From assembly GCA_004298405.1 (NCBI GenBank), contig SCSL01000073.1:1-10452 (forward strand): a stretch of 10,452 nucleotides of DNA. Direction: 5' to 3'. Numbering within the stretch: position 1 is the stretch's first letter; each line of letters starts with the position of its first letter. Of this stretch, positions 4,928 through 10,452 are shown in pieces. The notes beneath the pieces were generated by a model. It worked only from the letters and a program-made list of their open reading frames with translations. It searched no databases and was not told where the DNA came from. The position numbers and the translations under genes were made by a program. This DNA is from Patescibacteria group bacterium (GTDB lineage: Bacteria; Patescibacteriota; Patescibacteriia; UBA9934; GWF2-40-263).

Positions 4928-7786
4928 ATGGAAACTGTTTTTCCTTTCCCGTCCGGTTCGCTCTGGCGCAAATGGGATCTTCATATCCATACCCCGTTGT
5001 CGATTGACAATAATTACGGCGGCACCTCAGACGAAGTGTGGGAAAAATTCATCACGGATCTTGAGGGGATGGATCAGGATATTAAGGTGATCGGCATCAA
5101 CGACTACTGGTTTTTGGATGGATACAAGAAAGTGGTGGAGTTCAAAAGGGCCGGACGACTACCGAACATCGAGGCGATCTTCCCGGTCGTCGAGTTTCGA
5201 ATCAAAAACTTTTCTGGCACGGACGGCGACCTCCAAAAAATAAACTTTCATGTTATTTTTTCCGATGAGTTAGATCCTGCACTTATCGAAGCCCAGTTCC
5301 TAAACGGCATGACGAGCAAGTTTTCCCTTTCTCCCGAATATGCCGCCACCAGTTGGTCGACTGGCGTAATCACGCGCGACAGCTTGACTGCCCTCGGAAA
5401 ACAAATTCAAGCATCTGTTCCATCGGAGAGACAGGGTGACTTCTCTGATCATCTCAAAGAGGGGTTTAACGGCTTATCGGTTGATTTCAAAGACGCGATA
5501 GACTTCCTGAAGGAACGGCCAAACTTTTTTGGAGGAAAGTATCTCACCGCTATTGGTAAGACCGAATGGGCTAACATCAAATGGAACGACCAGTCAGTGC
5601 CGGACAAAAAACACCTGATCAACTCGGTGGATTTTGTCTTTATTTCCGCGGAGTCCGGCGAGGCTTGCAATGCGACGAGAGAAAAATTGCAAAGCGAGTG
5701 CGTGAACCACCGTCTTTTGGATTGTAGCGACGCCCACAACTACTCAACGGCCGACGTGAAGGACCGCATCGGGAAATGCTTTACCTGGATCAAATGCGAC
5801 CCCACCTTCAAGGGACTGCGGGAGGTTCGTATCGAGCCGCTGGGGCGTGTCGCCTTTGGCGATGTGAACCCGATGCAAAAGAAACCCTACCAATACATTC
5901 GATCCGTACGTTTCAACGATAACGCCGTTGCGGGGAGATTCTCGCCGGAGCCGATTGCCGTGAACCCGGACCTAGTAAGCATTATCGGTGGAAAGTCGAC
6001 GGGCAAATCTCTCCTGCTTTACTACATCGCGCAGAGCGTTGATCCCGAGGAAGTGAAAAAACGAGGGGTGTCGCCGCACTACTTTGACAGCGAGGCCAAC
6101 TTTAATTTTGAGGTCGAATGGGGCGATGGGAGGAAGAGCGTGCTCGTATCGATGCCCGGCGCCGACAGTATCGACGGTAGAAAAATATTGTATATCCCCC
6201 AAAACTATCTTCACGCCCAATCTGGCGACGACCCATCCAGTGGCTCTTCGATCAATGAGATGGTCACGCAGGTACTGACCCAGGACAGCGAGACCCTAGA
6301 AAAACACGAGCAGCACAGAACGACGGTTCAGATGCTCCAAAAAAAGATCACCGGCGAGATAGAAAATGTTTTTTCCATTACGGCCGATATTTTCTCCGTT
6401 GATACCGAGCTAAAAGAACTGGGTGATAGCCAGGGAGTTAAGAGCTACATCGCGGACGTTGAAAAACAGATCAATGACCTGTCTCGTGCCGCGGGTTTGA
6501 ACGAGGATGAGATGACCGCTCTCGCGTCGTTTTCCACCACAAAGGCGGATCATGAACGCAGCCTATCCACGGCCGATGAAGACATTAGGGTCGCAACGCA
6601 GAGCCACGAGGAGCTGAGCGAGCGGGTGACGGCTCTTGCCAATGGCTTCCGCGATCTGGCAGAGACGATGACCTCTCCATCCCTCAAAAAAGTCTTCGAA
6701 GGCGAGGCACAAAAGTTGGAGGCGTTTGCCATTGCTTCCGCATCGGCGATTAACGTGGGTATTGCCAACGCAAAGATGGCCAGAAGGAAGGTGTTGGAAG
6801 AAATTGCCAAGCTGGAGGCGCAGATCAAGCCGTACCACGACCGTGTGAAGATGCGCGACAAAATAGAGGCGTTGAAAAAAATCGCCGCCCAGGAAACCAA
6901 GCGCCTCGGGGCGATCGAAGCGAAGGTGAAGCGTCTCAGCGATCTAAAAAAGGATCTTGCCTCCTCCAAGACTAGCCTTTTGACCGCCTATGGCGCGACC
7001 ATTACTGCGTACGAAACTCTGCGTACCCACCTGAAGCTAAAGGAGGCGAGGCTCGGCGGTATCAACTTCAACCTTACCATCGCGTTTGACGAGGCGGGCT
7101 TTCAAAAGAACACGATTGACGCCTATATCAACAAAAAAACGTTGAAAGACATCACGGGCTTTAGTCACGGGTCGGAGTATTACTATCGTTACGCAATAGC
7201 TCGCCACCAAGAAACGATCACGAAAATTGCCGACGGCATCCTGTCCGGTGATATCGCCCTACTGAAGGGCGTGTCGAAGCGGGATGCGTTGCAGAAGCTA
7301 CTTGGAAACTACTATCGGTTGGACTATAAGATTTCTTACAAGGGTGATGCGTTGGAAAATATGTCGCCTGGAAAAAAGAGCCTCGTCCTGCTTCGCATCT
7401 TGATGGATGTCAGCGACGAGCAGTGGCCAATCCTTCTTGACCAGCCGGAGGACGATTTGGATAATCGGTCGATATACAACGATCTCGTGAAGGTCTTGCA
7501 GGAGAGGAAGCACGACCGCCAAATCATCATCGCCACCCACAACCCGAACGTTGTCGTCGGTGCTGATAGCGAGGAGATCATCGTCTGCAACCAAACCGGC
7601 CAGGAGCAAGACCGGAACAATCGAAATTATACGTTCGAATACGTCTCGGGTTCAATTGAAAACAGTTTCGTGCGCGATGGGGAGTTCTGCGTCCTTTATC
7701 AGAAGGGTATCAGAGAACACATCTGTGAAGTGCTCGAAGGTGGGCTTGAAGCCTTTGAGAAAAGGGAGCAGAGGTATGGAAGGTAG
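4928..7786 (+). CDS. PHP-domain/SMC-like ABC ATPase, TrlF-type probable defence effector
   Basis: A 952-residue fusion. The N-terminal PHP (metal-dependent phosphoesterase) domain (about 12-310) has DLHIHTP (H19, H21), INDYWFLDGY (D59), VVEF (E89), NFHV (H108) and DCSDAH (D268, H270). An ATPase head follows with Walker A GGKSTGKS (354-361). Roughly residues 430-720 are charged and heptad-like, fitting an SMC/RecN-style coiled coil with a central hinge. The second half of the head has an ABC signature MSPGKKS (812-818), Walker B ILLDQPEDD (D838, E841) and an H-loop IIATHNPN (H871). This order matches proteins that databases call TrlF-family AAA-like ATPases. Predicted action is ATP-controlled recognition of DNA or RNA with cleavage or hydrolysis by the PHP domain, probably against invaders; the biochemistry is inference. 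All key ATPase residues appear intact. ATG 4928 follows the HTH stop by one base; AGGGG lies 13 bases upstream, so coupling is likely. Confidence 0.85.
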   Translation: METVFPFPSGSLWRKWDLHIHTPLSIDNNYGGTSDEVWEKFITDLEGMDQDIKVIGINDYWFLDGYKKVVEFKRAGRLPNIEAIFPVVEFRIKNFSGTDGDLQKINFHVIFSDELDPALIEAQFLNGMTSKFSLSPEYAATSWSTGVITRDSLTALGKQIQASVPSERQGDFSDHLKEGFNGLSVDFKDAIDFLKERPNFFGGKYLTAIGKTEWANIKWNDQSVPDKKHLINSVDFVFISAESGEACNATREKLQSECVNHRLLDCSDAHNYSTADVKDRIGKCFTWIKCDPTFKGLREVRIEPLGRVAFGDVNPMQKKPYQYIRSVRFNDNAVAGRFSPEPIAVNPDLVSIIGGKSTGKSLLLYYIAQSVDPEEVKKRGVSPHYFDSEANFNFEVEWGDGRKSVLVSMPGADSIDGRKILYIPQNYLHAQSGDDPSSGSSINEMVTQVLTQDSETLEKHEQHRTTVQMLQKKITGEIENVFSITADIFSVDTELKELGDSQGVKSYIADVEKQINDLSRAAGLNEDEMTALASFSTTKADHERSLSTADEDIRVATQSHEELSERVTALANGFRDLAETMTSPSLKKVFEGEAQKLEAFAIASASAINVGIANAKMARRKVLEEIAKLEAQIKPYHDRVKMRDKIEALKKIAAQETKRLGAIEAKVKRLSDLKKDLASSKTSLLTAYGATITAYETLRTHLKLKEARLGGINFNLTIAFDEAGFQKNTIDAYINKKTLKDITGFSHGSEYYYRYAIARHQETITKIADGILSGDIALLKGVSKRDALQKLLGNYYRLDYKISYKGDALENMSPGKKSLVLLRILMDVSDEQWPILLDQPEDDLDNRSIYNDLVKVLQERKHDRQIIIATHNPNVVVGADSEEIIVCNQTGQEQDRNNRNYTFEYVSGSIENSFVRDGEFCVLYQKGIREHICEVLEGGLEAFEKREQRYGR

Positions 7787-7840
7787 CTAAGCAGTCTAAA
7801 AGCCATTACGCGCCATTTTACAAGGTTACAGAGCCATGAC

Positions 7841-7865
7841 AAAACCGCCGGTGGTCGGCGGTTTT
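7841..7865. terminator. Bidirectional intrinsic terminator between convergent genes
   Basis: AAAACCGCCG and CGGCGGTTTT form a perfect 10-bp stem around a five-base GTGGT loop. The A-tract on one side and T-tract on the other let it act in both directions. It begins 55 bases after the PHP-ATPase stop and ends 5 bases beyond the zinc-ribbon gene's stop. The 7787-7840 stretch holds nothing else recognisable. Confidence 0.85.
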
Positions 7866-7870
7866 GGCGT

Positions 7871-8788
7871 TTAGTTATAGCTGTCAATGATTCCGTCGTC
7901 GTTGCGATCGTAGAAACAGCTCGGCGTGTAGTCCGTCCAGCACCACTGCCACTGCTGGCCTGATCCGTAATTCGACGGAGTCGAGTAGTCTGGTGCGCCT
8001 CTTTCGATGAAAAGCACTAACTTTTTCATTCCGATTGAGTAGCGCCCGATGGAAGCATCAACGCACTCTTCGTTTGTCAGAGACGGATACTTTGCGCAAA
8101 TTTTCCCAGCTTCGGATTCGTCCCATGCCCGCTGTTCCGCTTCAAGCTGATCCGCGAGGGCTTTTGCAGCAGCCGTTTCTTCCGTCGTCATATCACGTTC
8201 AATGGTAATTTGCTCGCTCGTCTTTTTGAACGCGTTGGACGCAACGATGGAAATCACCGTTGACGGATTATCAAGGTTCACTGGTACTGAATAACTGCCG
8301 TCGTCTTTTGAGATCACCAGTTGCCCATTCACGAACGCCGACGTGACGTCCATCGTTTGGAATTGAAGCGTGTACACGAGATTGTCGCCCTGAGCTTCGA
8401 TCCCGCTCGTCACTTCTATCACTGGATTTGGGTACGACGTTGCATACTGAGAGAACAACGAAATGATAACAGCGAGTACACTACACATGACGCGCACACC
8501 ATGTTTTCTCCAATGCTTTAGTCGTACTATGAAGTTTTCTTTGCTTCCGACGAACCAAACGATTCCCAGTAAGATAAAGCATGCGACAACTGGACTAAGA
8601 ATGATCGCGCCCATGTAGAACGTGGCGAGGATAGCGACGATGAGGTAGTGGATGACGTTATTACCACCGTCACTGTGAATGGATGCGGCGGCCTTCTCTT
8701 TTGGCAAATCCTGTAACGCACTTTGACAGTGCTTACATTTCACTGCCAAATCCCGCACCTCTTCGGCGCAAAATGGACATTTTTTCAT
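7871..8788 (-). CDS. Zinc-ribbon membrane protein with Ig-like domain and EF-hand-like tail
   Basis: A 305-residue protein of unknown function. The N-terminus MKKCPFCAEEVRDLAVKCKHC is a zinc ribbon given here by its Cys4 ligands C4, C7, C18 and C21. Hydrophobic segments at about 45-81 (one long or two close helices) and 97-114 are probable membrane spans. A beta-rich region (about 120-200) with FVNGQLVISKDDGSYSVPV and VISIVASNAF resembles an Ig-like/glucodextranase-B-like module. A charged helix (about 200-230) follows, then several cysteines and a C-terminal DRNDDGIIDSY loop that looks like a lone EF-hand/dockerin half. The zinc ribbon is presumably cytoplasmic and the rest outside or membrane-proximal. 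No Shine-Dalgarno site precedes ATG 8788; instead the start abuts one arm of a long inverted-repeat system (8791-8937). Convergent with the PHP-ATPase gene, with a shared terminator. Confidence 0.8.
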   Translation of the reverse strand: MKKCPFCAEEVRDLAVKCKHCQSALQDLPKEKAAASIHSDGGNNVIHYLIVAILATFYMGAIILSPVVACFILLGIVWFVGSKENFIVRLKHWRKHGVRVMCSVLAVIISLFSQYATSYPNPVIEVTSGIEAQGDNLVYTLQFQTMDVTSAFVNGQLVISKDDGSYSVPVNLDNPSTVISIVASNAFKKTSEQITIERDMTTEETAAAKALADQLEAEQRAWDESEAGKICAKYPSLTNEECVDASIGRYSIGMKKLVLFIERGAPDYSTPSNYGSGQQWQWCWTDYTPSCFYDRNDDGIIDSYN

Positions 8789-8848
8789 AATAGCGTGGGT
8801 TTTGAGTTAGGGATTCGTGAAACGCAAAAGGTCCCACGAACCAAGCGA

Positions 8849-8867
8849 GTGAACCCTTTCGAGTCAC
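8849..8867 (-). repeat. Second hairpin with GAAA tetraloop (minus strand)
   Basis: Minus-strand GTGACTCGAAAGGGTTCAC forms a seven-pair stem (with a U-G pair and a single bulged T) capped by GAAA. It shares the CGAAAGGG core with the hairpin at 8870-8889. Confidence 0.55.
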
Positions 8868-8869
8868 CC

Positions 8870-8889
8870 CTACACCCTTTCGGATGTAG
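8870..8889 (-). repeat. Hairpin with GAAA tetraloop (minus strand)
   Basis: Minus-strand CTACATCCGAAAGGGTGTAG folds into an 8-bp stem with one U-G pair, capped by GAAA, a stable GNRA tetraloop. Confidence 0.6.
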
Positions 8890-8890
8890 A

Positions 8891-8937
8891 CCCACGCTAA
8901 TAGGTGCCGGTCGTGAGACCGTCAGCATTAGCGTGGG
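8891..8937 (-). repeat. Long inverted repeat with nested stem; main hairpin of the leader
   Basis: CCCACGCTAAT (8891-8901) and ATTAGCGTGGG (8927-8937) are perfect 11-bp complements. Nested inside is CGGTC-GTGA-GACCG (8908-8921). A further copy of the arm, TAGCGTGGG at 8791-8799, lies directly against the zinc-ribbon start codon, so the central arm has two possible partners. Confidence 0.8.
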
Positions 8938-8957
8938 ATTTCTATATATACACCATG

Positions 8958-8973
8958 CCAGCCGTGAGGCTGG
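8958..8973. repeat. Perfect hairpin with GTGA/TCAC loop
   Basis: CCAGCC-GTGA-GGCTGG is a 6-bp perfect stem. It parallels the nested stem at 8908-8921 (CGGTC-GTGA-GACCG): same loop, flanking bases changed on both sides so pairing is preserved. No U-run follows, so it is not a clear terminator. Confidence 0.7.
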
Positions 8974-9033
8974 TTTAGGTTGAATTGTATAGAAAGTGTA
9001 ATGTTTTTTTGTCGTCGTCGCAACCCCTTCGTA

Positions 9034-9063
9034 GGTAAACGTATAATGCATTGTATGTTTACC
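9034..9063. repeat. 30-bp near-perfect palindrome over the endonuclease stop codon
   Basis: Arms GGTAAAC and GTTTACC enclose a core centred on AATGCATT. All 15 positions pair if two symmetric G-T pairs are allowed on the plus strand. It overlaps the stop codon (9059-9061) of the minus-strand endonuclease gene. It may be a protein-binding dyad; no U-run supports a terminator. Confidence 0.7.
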
Positions 9064-10147
9064 GGTGTGATACTTCGTTTATGTAATACGGCGGGACTAT
9101 AAATTTTCCACTGTCAATTAAGGCAAATATTCTGGGGCGGTCTTTCTTTGAAATTTTGTGATATTTAACCGTTGGTGATCCAAAACTGGATGCCTTTCTC
9201 TCCAGCCCTTCGGCCAACATCACGGAATGAATAGTCTTTGACTTCACGCGACATCGAATTAGCCCAGGGCTGCATTTCGCAACAACCCCGAGAACTTGGG
9301 CAACATGCGTTTTAGTTTTTTCTGTGTCTTTTAAGTCAATCTGGTCACTCCAAAATCGTACGATCACAAAACCCGCCCGTTCAGCCAGGGTGTTTAAAAG
9401 TTTGTCACGGCCTACGTTTTTTGCATGTGCGCTGTGGTGCCAAACGCCGTCTAGTGCAAGAATAACCGCATGATGCGCATTAAGTTTTCCTTTCTCAAGA
9501 ATGCAATCTATCCGAAATGCACCAGCAAAGTTTCCATCCTGAAAAAAGGCTATCGGGACTTCGGTTTGAAATCGTAGATGCAATTTTCGTAACACTTCAT
9601 GTAGTTTGCGCTCCTGGGGTGTTATTTTTTGCTTTACTGAAAGTACGCCGCTTACAGAGTGTTTGAGTTTGGTTTTTAACCGAACGACGTGGTTCTTGCC
9701 GCGTCCTGGATACTTCAAGCGAGACCGACGCTTAGTCTCCTTATCGTTACGGCGCTTTTGCTTATTTTTAGCACGAAGTTTTTGGTTTCGATTCATTCGT
9801 GAGTAACCAAGTTTCTTCGCATCGTATGAAATGTTATGCCGACGAATCCAGTAGAGAATCGTTGACGCGTCCTGGCCGAAATGTTTGCCGATCTGTGAGG
9901 CGTTCTTCTTTTTCACATTGATCCATCGTTCAAGAGTCGCCTTATCCTTATACATTTCTCCCTTTTTTAATTGACGTGCACTCAAGTTTTTTGAAATACC
10001 ACATTTTTTCAAAGCAATTTCAATCGTTCTTGGTTTGACTCCTTTTTTCCCAGCAATTTTTGGCGTGGATAGCGCTTGTTTATTGTAGTCGTCGTCTAAG
10101 TCTCGGCAATTGAATAAAATCTCTCCAACCCTTACTTCTTTTTGCAT
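9059..10147 (-). CDS. Homing-endonuclease-like protein: tandem HTH plus Vsr/DUF559-type nuclease
   Basis: A 362-residue basic protein. Two helix-turn-helix units are visible: LSTPKIAGKKGVKPRTIEIA (26-45) and NASQIGKHFGQDASTILYWI (82-101), the latter matching the DNA-reading modules repeated in homing endonucleases. A very basic linker (about 115-165) follows. The nuclease domain (about 178-290) has HEVLRKL (E184), FRIDCIL (D214), LALDGVWHH (D233, H237, H238), GRDKLLNTLAERAGF (D248) and VIVRFW (264-266), the pattern of DUF559/Vsr-like PD-(D/E)XK nucleases, as in phage endonucleases of the I-Bth0305I kind. Expected role is site-specific cleavage that spreads its own gene. A stop lies directly upstream in frame, so ATG 10147 is the first possible start; no Shine-Dalgarno site. 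It overlaps the end of the capsid-like frame by 68 bases on the same strand. The C-terminal 60 residues are unassigned. Confidence 0.75.
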   Translation of the reverse strand: MQKEVRVGEILFNCRDLDDDYNKQALSTPKIAGKKGVKPRTIEIALKKCGISKNLSARQLKKGEMYKDKATLERWINVKKKNASQIGKHFGQDASTILYWIRRHNISYDAKKLGYSRMNRNQKLRAKNKQKRRNDKETKRRSRLKYPGRGKNHVVRLKTKLKHSVSGVLSVKQKITPQERKLHEVLRKLHLRFQTEVPIAFFQDGNFAGAFRIDCILEKGKLNAHHAVILALDGVWHHSAHAKNVGRDKLLNTLAERAGFVIVRFWSDQIDLKDTEKTKTHVAQVLGVVAKCSPGLIRCRVKSKTIHSVMLAEGLERKASSFGSPTVKYHKISKKDRPRIFALIDSGKFIVPPYYINEVSHR

Positions 10148-10452
10148 ATTTTATTAGGTTATTTGCTAATTCCTGGATCACCTCTCTCATGCCGACTTCG
10201 AGCTGTTCGGCTTCCTGATCGGTGAAGGTACGACCTGCGGCGATCATACGGTCGGAGATGCTCTTGGTCTTACCAAGCTCCTTGTAGATAGCCGAGCGTC
10301 GTTCGTAGGTTGTGGTGTCCTCGTTCGGTGTACCATCTTCGGCGAAGGCAGAGTTACCAGAACCCATGGCTGTCATGACGTTCCAGCTAGCAGCCTGACC
10401 ATTACCACCTTTACGAGCAAGGCGATCACGGATAGGAGTTTCGCGGAATTCA
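10080..10452 (-). pseudogene. Phage major capsid-like protein, internal part; 3' end interrupted
   Basis: The frame is open at the right edge (first codons EFRETPIRDRLARKGG), so the N-terminus lies outside. The visible sequence (GNGQAASWNV, AEDGTPNEDTTTYERRSAIY, KTKSISDRMIAAGRTF, EAEQLEVGMREVIQELANNL) resembles the middle of HK97-fold major capsid proteins, most like the SU10/DUF5309 type. Such proteins normally continue for well over 100 residues after this point. Here similarity stops at about 10156 and only a short unrelated tail (YAKRSKGWRDFIQL...) is read from within the endonuclease gene before the stop at 10080. No continuation of the capsid gene is found elsewhere in the window. It is therefore a 5' fragment, either broken or an exon. 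Family assignment is from memory of the pattern, so moderate. Confidence 0.55.

Larger units (their letters stand above)
8789..9058. other. Gene-poor region rich in inverted repeats (structured leader?)
   Basis: This 270-base stretch between the endonuclease and zinc-ribbon genes has no convincing gene but at least five inverted repeats, several with tetraloops. In two hairpins (8849-8867 and 8870-8889) the one imperfect pair is G-U if transcribed from the minus strand but A-C from the plus strand, which favours a minus-strand RNA, i.e. a leader of the zinc-ribbon gene. A loose -10-like TATATA on the minus strand near 8950-8945 could start such a transcript, but no -35 is convincing. Confidence 0.5.

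Noticed and set aside
8791..8937. CRISPR array or type III antitoxin repeat array
   Set aside because: The repeated arm occurs only three times, in mixed orientation and with irregular spacing; no direct-repeat/spacer period and no toxin or Cas gene.
8785..9051. 88-codon minus-strand frame whose TGA overlaps the zinc-ribbon ATG (ATGA)
   Set aside because: The overlap would suit translational coupling, but the peptide is basic, unlike any family I know, and is read entirely through inverted repeats. I prefer a non-coding leader; ribosome profiling would decide.
8789..9058. Group I or group II intron core after the endonuclease gene
   Set aside because: Despite GNRA hairpins I cannot find a P7-like pair, the usual core motifs, or a domain V. 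The downstream gene is a complete, unrelated protein, not a capsid exon.

Overview
The window looks like a piece of a Patescibacteria/CPR (Paceibacteria-like) genome carrying an integrated mobile element. The lineage is inferred from protein style only: low-complexity secreted proteins built from Thr/Val/Asn-rich repeat units, dockerin-like Asp-rich repeats, a serine recombinase of the type common in those genomes, and weak or absent Shine-Dalgarno sites. No rRNA or universal marker gene is present, so this is moderate confidence.

Layout. (1) 1-2948, minus strand: two probable host genes in one operon. The first is a secreted protein with a cysteine-rich module, an Ig-like module and two dockerin-like repeats. 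The second is a long secreted repeat protein that runs off the left edge and carries two 98-codon repeats. (2) About 2949-3110: a junction zone with a short palindrome, a longer hairpin and a 16-mer resembling a tRNA 3' end. I read it as the likely attachment-site boundary. (3) 2857-4674, minus: a large serine recombinase whose frame leaves conserved sequence at about 3100 and runs on through the junction zone. (4) 4675-4740: two divergent promoters whose -10 hexamers overlap in one palindrome, with an operator-like dyad beside it. (5) 4741-7786, plus: a 61-residue MerR-type DNA-binding protein, then one base later a 952-residue PHP-nuclease/SMC-like ATPase (TrlF type), a probable anti-invader effector. 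(6) 7841-7865: a bidirectional terminator. (7) 7871-8788, minus: a zinc-ribbon membrane protein with an Ig-like domain and an EF-hand-like tail. (8) 8789-9063: a gene-poor stretch packed with inverted repeats, including a three-part complementary set that could switch the zinc-ribbon gene on and off. (9) 9059-10147, minus: a homing-endonuclease-like protein (tandem HTH plus Vsr/DUF559-type nuclease). (10) 10080-10452, minus: part of a phage major capsid-like protein, broken exactly where the endonuclease gene begins.

Reading as a system: the recombinase, the MerR-type regulator and the PHP-ATPase form a compact module in which mobility and effector expression share one switch. The capsid fragment and homing endonuclease point to a prophage, a satellite or the remains of one. 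The most interesting points are the shared-palindrome divergent promoter, the recombinase-to-host fusion at the element edge, the structured leader before the zinc-ribbon gene, and the capsid gene interrupted by an endonuclease. All functional claims rest on motif reading by eye, without database searches.
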